From assembly GCA_017430085.1 (NCBI GenBank), contig JAFRNR010000022.1, positions 19,614 to 83,613 of the forward strand: DNA of 64,000 nucleotides, read 5' to 3'. Below, in pieces: positions 17,425 through 25,858 of the stretch; positions within the stretch are counted from its first letter, which is position 1, and every line of letters begins with the position of its first letter. Source of the stretch: Lachnospiraceae bacterium. GTDB taxonomy: Bacteria > Bacillota > Clostridia > Lachnospirales > Lachnospiraceae. A program made the position numbers and the translations under genes. The notes under the pieces are model-generated. The model saw only the letters and a program-made list of their open reading frames with translations. It made no database searches and had not been told where the DNA came from.

Positions 17425-20400
17425 ATGAAGAGAAGAGCGTTTTGGAGAACGTTTTTCCTGTGTTTTACCCTGGCGCTGGGACTGTTGGTTTTTGCGGGAC
17501 CGCGGAAGGCGCAGGCGGCGAATGACAGCCCCGTCTATTATGTGTACATCAACGGCTGTTATCTGGGAGAAGGCGACGGAGCCGACGGCCTGTATTACGT
17601 GGGGACGAGTGAAACTGACGGCTACGTCACCAAAGACTCCTCCGCCGACTGGAACGCCCGGTATATCCCGTCGTCAGGCCGGCTGATCCTGCGCAATTAC
17701 CGGGGCGGCAAGATCGTATGCCTGCCGGCCCACACCATGCAGAACTTTGATATCCAGCTGCAGGGCAACAGCTTTATCACGGAGACTTCATCGAACGGAA
17801 GCTATGGCGTCGGAATCCAGATCTCATCCCCTAACGTTAAAACGGTGATCACTTCCGCCGAACAGGAACACGGTACCCTGACGATCAACGTCTATAATAC
17901 CTCGGTACCGTGCTACGGCATCAACTGCTGCGTCTCAGGCACCGGCAGCGAAGGCGTGTACGTGCAGGGGACGGCCAACGTGATGATCACGGCGGCCGGC
18001 AGATGCGGGTTCGGCATCTGGGCCGGCGGCACCGTGGGCGTCCTGGAACGGGCCAGCGTGAACATTACGGCAAAGTACAACAAGAACGCGTCGAACGATT
18101 TCAGCGCGGCGGTCTACTCCAAAACTGGCAACCTGGACATCAGCACCACGGGAGGCGTCAGCATTGAAAGCGTGGCGCGGGACGAGCACAAGCACAGCGG
18201 GTACGGCTTCGCTTTCTACAGCGACAGCAATTCGGGCTGTTTGAACTGCTCTCCCAAGGATTTCCCGTACGTTTCCCTTTCCGCGGTGGGCTATCACGCG
18301 AAGGTCAGCAACCGGACGTCCGTTATGGACAGCACGTACTACAACCTCGAGAAGACCACGAAGCAAACAGGCATCACTGAAGGACTGTTATTGCAGTTTA
18401 CCAATACAGAACAGCTTCCCATCGTCGGCGCCATCTTCCCGGACCCCTCGTTCCGCTCCTATGTAAGAAATAAATATGATGGGAACAGTGACGGGATACT
18501 TTCCGATTCGGAGCGCCTGTATATCAAAACGATCACGATCGAAGATGATGCCGACAGCCGCTTATATAATGATGCCTACAGTCTGGTGGGGATCGAGAGA
18601 TTCGAGAACCTCATAAGACTGATCTGGGATCCGGATGCCAGCGAACAGGGGGCCGCGCGCGGCAACCTGATCGAACTGGACCTGCGTTCCAATAAAGAAC
18701 TGAAGTCGGTCACCGTGCGGAATACACGCCTGCGGGAACTGTATGTCAGCTATCTATCAAAGCTGACATGGCTCGACTGCACGGATAACTTCCTTCACGG
18801 ACCGACGCTCTCCGGTCTGACGTCGCTGACGGATCTGCTGATGTACGACAATCTGCTCACGAACATCAACGTGTCCGCCATCCCGAACCTGAGCTATCTG
18901 GACGTCGGGGAGAACCGGCTGGAGACCCTGGACGTGAGCTGGAACACCAATCTGCGGTTCCTGTACTGTCAGAACAACAAACTGGAATCGCTGGATGTCA
19001 CTAACCTGACGGCGCTGGAGCAGCTCACCTGCAGCGGCAACCTGTTCACGACGCTGGACCTGAGCCAGAACACGGCACTGGAGTGGCTGTCCTGCAACAA
19101 CAGCTGCCTGACCTCGCTGGACGTCAGCAAGAACACGGAACTGTACGCGCTCGACTGCAGTCACAGCGACTCCCTGAAGAGCATGACGCTCGGCACCAAC
19201 GGGAACCTGGCGCGGCTCCGTCTCTTCGATTCCGCGAACCTGGTCGCGGTGAACATCAGCAGCTGCAAAAACCTGAAAAACGCGGTCCTGAACGGGACCC
19301 GCAAGGATCTGACGGAAGACGGCTGCGACTTCGTGCAGTACGGCATTTATGACGAAACGGACTATGCGGTCAACTGCGTCGACGCGGACCTCGGGACGGT
19401 CCTGATCTACAAAAAACCGGGGACGGTCTATGCGGCGGCAGGGGATGAGAAAACGCTTTCGATCCGGATCGTCGGCAACGGAACGGTATGCTTCCGCTGG
19501 CAGTACCGGACTTCTTCTTCCGACTCCTGGAAAAACTGCGATTCTTCGATGACCGGATACAACAAGAAGGATCTGAAGATCACGGCGACGCTCGACAAAA
19601 ACGGGTATCAGTACCGCTGCCGGGTGAAAAACCTGAACGGCACGTACGGATACGGCCCCGTGTCCACGCTTCACGTGATCGGCATCAAGACGCAGCCGAA
19701 GGGTGTCAGCGCGTACGTCGGGCAGTCGGCCACGTTCAGCGTAAAAGCCGTCGGCTCCAACCTGACGTATACGTGGCAGTTCAGCAAGGACAGCGGCAAG
19801 ACCTGGACTGGCTGGGGCGAAGGCAGCTCGCTGAAGATCGCGGTCAAAGATTACCGGAACGGCTATCGCTTCCGCTGCGTCATCACGGAACCGCACGGGG
19901 TGACCGTGACGTCTTCGGCCGCGAAACTGACCGTCAAGCCGAAGATCGTCACGCAGCCGACGGCGAAATCGGCGTACGTCGGCGCCACGGCCAAATTCAC
20001 CGTGGAAGCCACCGGGGCCGGCCTGAAGTACCGCTGGCAGGTGAGCAAAGACAGCGGATCGACCTGGAAGGACGTGACTTCCGCGAACGAGGGCTACAAC
20101 AAAGCCACGCTGAAACTGGTAGTCAAAGCCGACTGGAACGGTTACCGCTACCGCTGCCATATCACGGACGCGAACGGCAAGACGCTGGATTCCTCCGGCG
20201 TGAAACTGACCGTCAAGCCGAAGATCACCAAGCAGCCGTCTGCCGCTTCCGCCGCCGTCGGGGCTACCGCCAAATTCAGCGTGACCGCGACCGGCGCGGG
20301 CCTGAAGTACCGCTGGCAGGTGAGCAAAGACGGCGGATCGACCTGGAAAAACGTGACCTCCGCCAACGAGGGCTACAACAAAGCCACGCTGAAACTGGTG

Positions 20401-20499
20401 GTCAAAGCGGAATGGAACGGCTACCGCTACCGCTGCGTGGTCACGGACGCGAACGGGGCAACGGTCACGTCCTCGGACGCGAAACTGACGGTCAACTGA
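17425..20499 (+). CDS. Large exported protein with leucine-rich and Ig-like repeats
   Basis: This 1024-residue protein begins with a Sec signal peptide (to about residue 31, ending RKAQA). A long beta-rich N-terminal region follows, then a Ca-binding-like loop (DGNSDGILSDSE). Leucine-rich repeats of the bacterial LxxLDVSxNTxLxxLxC type come next (about residues 400-650), and four Ig-like domains of about 90 residues close the protein. The last two Ig-like domains are almost identical at DNA level with a 279-base period, a recent duplication. No LPXTG, S-layer or membrane anchor is visible, so it is probably secreted. The role is likely adhesion or host interaction. The start at 17425 has AAAGGAGG upstream. 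Confidence 0.85.
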   Translation: MKRRAFWRTFFLCFTLALGLLVFAGPRKAQAANDSPVYYVYINGCYLGEGDGADGLYYVGTSETDGYVTKDSSADWNARYIPSSGRLILRNYRGGKIVCLPAHTMQNFDIQLQGNSFITETSSNGSYGVGIQISSPNVKTVITSAEQEHGTLTINVYNTSVPCYGINCCVSGTGSEGVYVQGTANVMITAAGRCGFGIWAGGTVGVLERASVNITAKYNKNASNDFSAAVYSKTGNLDISTTGGVSIESVARDEHKHSGYGFAFYSDSNSGCLNCSPKDFPYVSLSAVGYHAKVSNRTSVMDSTYYNLEKTTKQTGITEGLLLQFTNTEQLPIVGAIFPDPSFRSYVRNKYDGNSDGILSDSERLYIKTITIEDDADSRLYNDAYSLVGIERFENLIRLIWDPDASEQGAARGNLIELDLRSNKELKSVTVRNTRLRELYVSYLSKLTWLDCTDNFLHGPTLSGLTSLTDLLMYDNLLTNINVSAIPNLSYLDVGENRLETLDVSWNTNLRFLYCQNNKLESLDVTNLTALEQLTCSGNLFTTLDLSQNTALEWLSCNNSCLTSLDVSKNTELYALDCSHSDSLKSMTLGTNGNLARLRLFDSANLVAVNISSCKNLKNAVLNGTRKDLTEDGCDFVQYGIYDETDYAVNCVDADLGTVLIYKKPGTVYAAAGDEKTLSIRIVGNGTVCFRWQYRTSSSDSWKNCDSSMTGYNKKDLKITATLDKNGYQYRCRVKNLNGTYGYGPVSTLHVIGIKTQPKGVSAYVGQSATFSVKAVGSNLTYTWQFSKDSGKTWTGWGEGSSLKIAVKDYRNGYRFRCVITEPHGVTVTSSAAKLTVKPKIVTQPTAKSAYVGATAKFTVEATGAGLKYRWQVSKDSGSTWKDVTSANEGYNKATLKLVVKADWNGYRYRCHITDANGKTLDSSGVKLTVKPKITKQPSAASAAVGATAKFSVTATGAGLKYRWQVSKDGGSTWKNVTSANEGYNKATLKLVVKAEWNGYRYRCVVTDANGATVTSSDAKLTVN
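19936..20499 (+). repeat. Tandem 279-base repeats encoding Ig-like domains
   Basis: Two copies begin at 19936 and 20215, exactly 279 bases (93 codons) apart, and match over long stretches, for example the segments encoding LKYRWQVSKD and NEGYNKATLKLVVKA. Earlier Ig-like units in the gene are more diverged. Confidence 0.8.
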
Positions 20500-20517
20500 C
20501 CGCGGCTGCCGGATCAT

Positions 20518-21051
20518 ATGCTGATCAGAGCGGAAAAAAAAACAGACCTGGACCTGCGTGCCTTCCTGGCTATTTATGAGGAAGGCACGCGGGAAAACGC
20601 GGCGGAGTTTTACCCGGACGAGCCCGCGGAAGAGGGCGTGCGGAAGGAAGAAGAGAGTTTTTCCGCCTTCCTGGATGAGTTTTTCGCGAAGCCGGGCAAT
20701 ACGTATTGGATCCTGGAAGAGAACAGCGTGCAGGTAAGCGCGCTGCGGCTGTCGCGCCTCGGACCGGGGTTTTACTACCTGGAGGCGTTGGAGACCCGGC
20801 CGGACTGCCGGCGGAAGGGCTGCGCGGCGCGGCTGATCCGGGCGGTGACGGCGGAACTGGAAAAGCAGGGACCGGTCCGGATCTGCGACTGCGTGAGCAA
20901 GCGGAACACCGCGTCTCTGCACACGCATGAAAGCTGCGGGTTCCGGATCGTGTCCGAAGCGGGGGTTGATTATCTGAGCGGGACGGCCAATGACCGGGCG
21001 TACGGGATGGAGTACGTATCCGGGGCGGAAGCCGGAAGGTTGACGCCATGA
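20518..21051 (+). CDS. GNAT-family N-acetyltransferase
   Basis: A 177-residue acyl-CoA-dependent transferase. The GNAT core is visible: a beta-strand pair (VSALRLSRLGPGFYYLEALETRPDCRRKGCAARLI) carries the acetyl-CoA pyrophosphate loop RRKGCA, and NTASLHTHESCGFR forms the C-terminal strand-helix. The substrate is unknown. The last four bases overlap the start of the HAD gene (ATGA), so the two are co-translated. Confidence 0.88.
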   Translation: MLIRAEKKTDLDLRAFLAIYEEGTRENAAEFYPDEPAEEGVRKEEESFSAFLDEFFAKPGNTYWILEENSVQVSALRLSRLGPGFYYLEALETRPDCRRKGCAARLIRAVTAELEKQGPVRICDCVSKRNTASLHTHESCGFRIVSEAGVDYLSGTANDRAYGMEYVSGAEAGRLTP

Positions 21052-21761
21052 GATACCGGAATTACATTTTTGACCTGTACGGGACGCTGGCCGATATCTG
21101 GACTGATGAGGAGGACCCGGCGCTCTGGGAGAAGACCGCAGCGTGGTATGCGGCGCGCGGAGCGGACTGGACGGGCCCGGACCTGCAGGCCGCGTATCTG
21201 GCGCATTGCCGGCGGTGGCAGGAGAGCCGGCCGGATCCGTTCTATGAGATCGAGCTGCGGCGGGTGTTCGAGGAGCTTTTCGAAGAGAAAGGCGTGCATC
21301 CGGAGGCGTGGCTGACCGATAAGACGGCGGTCTATTTCCGGACCTGCTCCACGCGGAAACTGGAAGTATATCCCTGGGTGAACGGGCTGTTTGAGCGGCT
21401 GCGCGCGGGCGGCGCCCGGCTGTATCTGCTCAGCAACGCGCAGGCATGCTTCACGCGGCCGGAACTGCGGCTGCTGGGACTGGCGGACGCGTTCGACGGG
21501 ATCGTGCTTTCCTCGGACGCGGGAGTCCGGAAGCCGGATCCGCGCATCATGCGGAAACTGCTGGAAGAAAACGGCCTCGCAGTGCTCGGTTCGGTCATGA
21601 TCGGCAACGACCGCCTCACGGACGTCGCCGTCGCCCGCGCCGTCGGCATGGACTGCCTGTACCTCGAGACCGCCACCTCCCGCCACGACCTCCGCGAACC
21701 GCGCGCAGACTACGAGATCCTGCGCGGCTGGCCGCCGGACCACGGGATTTTTCAGGTGTAA
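21048..21761 (+). CDS. HAD-family hydrolase
   Basis: The 237-residue protein has HAD motif I (FDLYGT, where the nucleophile Asp is followed by LYGTLAD), motif II (LLSNAQ), motif III Lys (VRKPDPRI) and motif IV (MIGNDRLTDV). It is a cytosolic phosphatase of the YjjG/phosphoglycolate-phosphatase-like group, with a helical cap between motifs I and II. The substrate cannot be told. It shares an ATGA overlap with the upstream acetyltransferase gene. A long composite hairpin follows the stop codon. Confidence 0.88.
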   Translation: MRYRNYIFDLYGTLADIWTDEEDPALWEKTAAWYAARGADWTGPDLQAAYLAHCRRWQESRPDPFYEIELRRVFEELFEEKGVHPEAWLTDKTAVYFRTCSTRKLEVYPWVNGLFERLRAGGARLYLLSNAQACFTRPELRLLGLADAFDGIVLSSDAGVRKPDPRIMRKLLEENGLAVLGSVMIGNDRLTDVAVARAVGMDCLYLETATSRHDLREPRADYEILRGWPPDHGIFQV

Positions 21762-21766
21762 CGGTA

Positions 21767-21899
21767 AAAACCTGACAGGGGGACGGTTCCTTTGTCAGAT
21801 TTAAAGAAAAGAAAGGGGACGGTTCTTCGTCTTGAAATAACAAGACACAGAACCGTTCCCTGTTTTTCTGACAAAGGAACCGTCCCCCTGTCAGGTTTT
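21767..21899. repeat. Nested palindrome with 32-base perfect arms (bidirectional terminator)
   Basis: Bases 21767-21798 are the exact reverse complement of 21868-21899 (32 of 32). Inside, GGGGACGGTTCT pairs with AGAACCGTTCCC with one mismatch, and GTCTTG pairs with CAAGAC. The whole can fold into one long hairpin between two convergent genes, and its right arm contains the last codons and stop of the FeoB companion gene. Confidence 0.85.
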
Positions 21900-22055
21900 G
21901 CAGTGGTCACATGTGTTACGCTGGCGGCAGCCGGAGCAGCCGTCGCAGGCGCCGGAGCCGCAATTGCAGGAACCCTTTTTTTTGATGGTACGGCGGAGGG
22001 CAAGGGCGAAGGCCGCGGCAATAACGATGATCAGAATGATATCCAGCGGGCTCAT
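21891..22055 (-). CDS. FeoB-associated Cys-rich membrane protein
   Basis: A 54-residue protein with one N-terminal membrane helix (PLDIILIIVIAAAFALAL), a basic RRTIKKK stretch and a Cys-rich tail with seven Cys (CNCGSGACDGCSGC, then CDHC). This matches the small proteins encoded just after feoB in many Firmicutes, which are thought to help iron transfer. The ATG follows the feoB stop by one base and uses GGAGGG inside feoB, so expression is coupled. Its final codons and TGA lie within the palindromic repeat. Confidence 0.9.
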   Translation of the reverse strand: MSPLDIILIIVIAAAFALALRRTIKKKGSCNCGSGACDGCSGCRQRNTCDHCKT

Positions 22056-22056
22056 G

Positions 22057-24426
22057 TCACAGCCCTCCCGTCAGAAGAAAGATCCCGCGCACTGCGAGGG
22101 CGGCAAGCCAGGCGATGAGGCATTGCCAGAGGACGACGCCGAGGGCGTATTTGCGGCCCAGTTCGCGGCGGATCGAGGCGATGGCGGCCACGCAGGGCGT
22201 ATACAGCAGGGAGAAGACCAGCATCGACGCGGCTGCGGCGGGGGTAAGCAGCGAGGTGATCGAGCTGCCGAAGAGCAGCTGCATCGTGGAGACGACGCTT
22301 TCCTTCGCCAGGAAACCGCTGATCAGCGACGTGGTGATGCGCCAGTCGCCGAGCCCGAGCGGGATCAGGACCGGCGTGACGAGCCCGGCCACGCGGGCCA
22401 GGATGCTGTCCGCCTGATCGGTCACCAGGTTGAGATGCAGGTCGAAGCTCTGCAGGAACCAGACCGCGACCGTGGCGACCAGGATGATCGAAAACGCGCG
22501 CTGCAGGAAATCCTTCGCCTTCTCCCAGAGCAGCTGCAGCACGTTGCGCACGCCGGGCATGCGGTAATTGGGCAGTTCCATGACGAACGGCGCCGCCTCG
22601 CCGCGGAACAGCGTTTTGCGGTACAGGAACGCGGCCAGGATGCCCAGCAGGATCGCCAGCAGGTACAGGCCGACCATGATCAGGCCGCTGACCTGCGGGA
22701 AGAAAGCCTGGACGAAGAAGCCGTAGATCGGCAGCTTGGCCGTGCAGCTCATGAACGGCGTGAGCAGGATGGTCATCCGCCGGTCGCGCTCGCTGGGCAG
22801 CGTCCGCGTGCTCATCACGGCCGGGACCGTGCAGCCGAAGCCGATCAGCAGCGGGACGATGCTCCGCCCGGACAGTCCGATCCGCCGCAGCAGCTTGTCC
22901 ATGAAGAACGCGACGCGCGCGATATACCCGCTGTCCTCCAGCAGTGACAGGAAGAAGAACAGCGTCACGATGATGGGCAGGAAGCTTACGACGCTTCCGA
23001 CGCCCTCAAAAATCCCTTTGATGATCAGGTCGTGCACCACCGGGTTGATCCCGCCGGCGGTGAGCGCGCGGTCCGTCACATCCGTCAGCGCGCCGATGCC
23101 GGACGCCAGCAGATCCTGCAGCCAGGCGCCGATCACGTTGAAGGTCAGGAAAAAGACGCTCCCCATGATCAGGATGAACAGCGGGATCGCCGTATATTTG
23201 CCGGTCAGCACGCGGTCGATCCGCTCGCTCCGGATCCGCTCGCGGCTTTCCCGGGGCTTTTTGACGGTCTGCGCGCAGACTTTGCTGATAAACGCGAAGC
23301 GCATGTCCGCAATGGCCGCGCTGCGGTCCAGCCCGCGCTCGGCCTCCATCTGCAGGATGATGTGCTCCAGCATCTCGCTTTCATTCTGATCCAGTCCCAG
23401 CTGCTTCAGTACCAGCTCGTCGCCCTCGATGACTTTGGACGCCGCGAAGCGCACGGGCAGGCCGCTGCGCGCTGCGTGGTCCTCGATCAGATGGATAATG
23501 CCGTGCAGGCAGCGGTGCACCGCGCCGCCCCGGTCGTTTTCGTCGCAGAAGTCCTGGCGCAGCGGCTTTTCCTGATAGGTCGCGATGTGGACCGCGTGTT
23601 CCACCAGTTCGTCCACGCCGGCGTTTTTCGCGGCGGAGATCGGGACGATGGGGACGCCGAGCAGCGATTCCATGCGGTTCACGTCCACGGAGCCGCCGTT
23701 GGCGGACACTTCGTCCATCATGTTCAGCGCCACTACCATCGGGATGTCCATCTCCAGCAGCTGCATGGTCAGGTACAGGTTCCGCTCGATGTTTGACGCA
23801 TCCACGATGTTGATGATGGCTTTCGGCTTCTGATCCAGCACGAAACTGCGCGATACGAGCTCCTCGCTCGAATACGGCGACATGGAGTAGATGCCGGGCA
23901 GGTCCGTGATGCGCGTGTTCGGGTAGCCGCGGATCGCGCCGTCCTTGCGGCTGACCGTGACGCCGGGGAAGTTGCCGACGTGCTGGTTCGAGCCGGTCAG
24001 CTGGTTGAAAAGCGTGGTCTTGCCGCTGTTCTGGTTGCCGACCAGCGCGAAGGTCAGCAGCGTGCCCTCCGGGAGCGGTTCGCCGGAGCCCTTGGGGTGG
24101 AAGCGGCCGCCTTCGCCCAGGCCCGGGTGCTCGGCGCGCGGCGGTTTCTGCGGGGCCGGGGCTTCGTCCTTCTCCGCGGCAGGCGTCTCCGGTTTTTTCT
24201 CCGGCGATGGCTCCACGAGGATCTGCTCCGCGTCCGCCAGCCGCAGGGTCAGCTCATAGCCGTGCAGCTTGAGCTCCATCGGGTCGCCCAGCGGGGCGTA
24301 TTTCACGACGGTCACTTCCGTGCCCGGGATCATGCCCATGTCCAGGAAATGCTGGCGCAGTGCCCCCTCGCCGCCCACGGCGGTGATCACGGCGCTTTTT
24401 CCGATCGCCAGTTCTTTTAACGTCAT
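22057..24426 (-). CDS. feoB: Fused FeoA-FeoB ferrous iron transporter
   Basis: The protein has 789 residues. Residues 1-74 are a FeoA SH3-like domain (TLKELAIGKSAVITAVGG), followed by a Pro/Glu-rich linker to about 118. The FeoB G-domain then shows G1 GNQNSGKT (130-137), G2 in NFPGVTV, G3 DLPG and G4 NMMD. The C-terminal half is the membrane channel with GCTVPAVMSTRTLPSERDRRMTILLTPFMSC. It imports Fe2+ under anaerobic conditions. FeoA is usually a separate gene; the fusion is seen in some Clostridia. It lies 16 bases after the YfcC gene and 1 base before the Cys-rich companion. Confidence 0.95.
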   Translation of the reverse strand: MTLKELAIGKSAVITAVGGEGALRQHFLDMGMIPGTEVTVVKYAPLGDPMELKLHGYELTLRLADAEQILVEPSPEKKPETPAAEKDEAPAPQKPPRAEHPGLGEGGRFHPKGSGEPLPEGTLLTFALVGNQNSGKTTLFNQLTGSNQHVGNFPGVTVSRKDGAIRGYPNTRITDLPGIYSMSPYSSEELVSRSFVLDQKPKAIINIVDASNIERNLYLTMQLLEMDIPMVVALNMMDEVSANGGSVDVNRMESLLGVPIVPISAAKNAGVDELVEHAVHIATYQEKPLRQDFCDENDRGGAVHRCLHGIIHLIEDHAARSGLPVRFAASKVIEGDELVLKQLGLDQNESEMLEHIILQMEAERGLDRSAAIADMRFAFISKVCAQTVKKPRESRERIRSERIDRVLTGKYTAIPLFILIMGSVFFLTFNVIGAWLQDLLASGIGALTDVTDRALTAGGINPVVHDLIIKGIFEGVGSVVSFLPIIVTLFFFLSLLEDSGYIARVAFFMDKLLRRIGLSGRSIVPLLIGFGCTVPAVMSTRTLPSERDRRMTILLTPFMSCTAKLPIYGFFVQAFFPQVSGLIMVGLYLLAILLGILAAFLYRKTLFRGEAAPFVMELPNYRMPGVRNVLQLLWEKAKDFLQRAFSIILVATVAVWFLQSFDLHLNLVTDQADSILARVAGLVTPVLIPLGLGDWRITTSLISGFLAKESVVSTMQLLFGSSITSLLTPAAAASMLVFSLLYTPCVAAIASIRRELGRKYALGVVLWQCLIAWLAALAVRGIFLLTGGL

Positions 24427-24442
24427 AGCAGGCCCCCTCTCT

Positions 24443-25858
24443 TTACCGGATCGGCTCCAGCAGCACGGCCAGCGCGAGCAGCGCGGCAGTCAGCACCAGG
24501 ATGCCGGCCCACAGCCGCGCGGATTTCTTCAGCCATTTGCCGTAACTCAGGCCGATCATCGACAGCCCGATCCACAGGACCGGGGAGGTAGGGAAAAATA
24601 GATTGGTATAGCCGTCGCCGAAGAGATAGATCAGCACCAGCAGCGGCTTGGAAAGCGGGACGGTGAGGCAGGAGAGGATCCCCATCACGAAGATGGCCTT
24701 GGCGGTAGAGGAGGAAATGAAGAACTCCAGCACCAGGATGATCCCGAGCAGGATGTAGACGATCACGAGGCGGCTGCTCCCCGCCACGGCACCGTTGATG
24801 CCGTGCGCGATGGTCGCCAGCACGTGCCCCTCGGTCAGGATGTATTTCACGGAGGACGCCAGCAGGATGAACAGGATAGCGGGCAGCGCCGCAACGATCC
24901 CCTGCCCGAAACTCTTCAGCGTTGCCCCGAACCCGTACCCGGACAGCGCGCCGAAGGCCAGGATGCCGATCAGGTACACGCCCGCGACCGCCGGCACGGT
25001 ATAGCCGCGCAGTGCGTCGGTCAGGGAGAAGAGCACCGTGACTGCAAAGGCCGCGAACAGCAGGGCCAGCGTGCAGGTCATCAGGCGCCGGCTGCCGGCC
25101 TCTTCCGGAAGTTCCTGCAGCTCCGCGCGCTTTAATTCGTCGGTCGCGAACGTCGGCGACAGCGCGGGATCGCGCTCGATCCGCTTCAGATGCCAGAGGA
25201 TGAACGCGGCGTCCAGCCCGAACATCACCGCAAAGACCAGGCAGCGGAACAGGATGCCGCCGGCCACGGACGTGCCGATCAGGTCGGACGCGAGCACGAC
25301 CGTGAACGGGTTGGTGATGCCGGCCGCGAAGCCCAGGCAGGCGGAGCCCACGCTGGCCAGGAAACCGGTGAAGCCGTCGTAGCCCACGCCCAGGCAGAAC
25401 ATCAGCACCAGCGGGACCATCGGCAGCGTTTCTTCAAACAGGCCGAAGAAGGAACCGAAGATCATGAAGACCAGGGCCAGCGCAAGCACCATCACGCGCC
25501 GCTTCTTCCCCAGGCGGGCCGCCAGGCGCCGCACGAGCTGGCTGATGCCGTGCGAATCGATCAGCACCTGGAAACTGCCGGAAACCACCAGCAGGAAGAC
25601 CGACAGCATGATCAGCGACAGCCCGTCCTCACTGCCCAGGATCAGGAACGGCGCGAGCAGGCCCTTCCAGACCGGGATGCCGGGGAGATCCGGCCGGCTG
25701 ATGTAGCTGCTGTAGTCCGGCACGCCGCCGACCGCCGCAAATTCACCCCGCGGGATCAGGTACGTCAGCAGGACGGACAGCCCGATCAGCACCAGCAGGA
25801 TCACGCACACGCTGATGAACGTGGCCTTCGAGATATCGATCACCTTACTTTTCTTCAT
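24443..25858 (-). CDS. YfcC-family carboxylate/amino-acid carrier
   Basis: A 471-residue membrane protein of the DcuC/YfcC group (ion-coupled anaerobic carboxylate or basic amino acid carriers), with about twelve helices and the features PRGEF near the N-terminus, GSFFGLFEETLPMVPL, GFAAGITNPFTVVLAS and FPTSPVLWIGL near the end. The chosen ATG at 25858 overlaps the end of the upstream gene by 14 bases, and GAGGGA precedes it. It belongs to the operon that continues into feoB. The substrate is not determined. Confidence 0.88.
   Translation of the reverse strand: MKKSKVIDISKATFISVCVILLVLIGLSVLLTYLIPRGEFAAVGGVPDYSSYISRPDLPGIPVWKGLLAPFLILGSEDGLSLIMLSVFLLVVSGSFQVLIDSHGISQLVRRLAARLGKKRRVMVLALALVFMIFGSFFGLFEETLPMVPLVLMFCLGVGYDGFTGFLASVGSACLGFAAGITNPFTVVLASDLIGTSVAGGILFRCLVFAVMFGLDAAFILWHLKRIERDPALSPTFATDELKRAELQELPEEAGSRRLMTCTLALLFAAFAVTVLFSLTDALRGYTVPAVAGVYLIGILAFGALSGYGFGATLKSFGQGIVAALPAILFILLASSVKYILTEGHVLATIAHGINGAVAGSSRLVIVYILLGIILVLEFFISSSTAKAIFVMGILSCLTVPLSKPLLVLIYLFGDGYTNLFFPTSPVLWIGLSMIGLSYGKWLKKSARLWAGILVLTAALLALAVLLEPIR

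Noticed and set aside
18757..20928. A 723-codon minus-strand open frame opposite the LRR/Ig-like gene
   Set aside because: Arg/Val/Phe-rich composition without motifs; it is a GC-driven shadow and crosses two real plus-strand genes.
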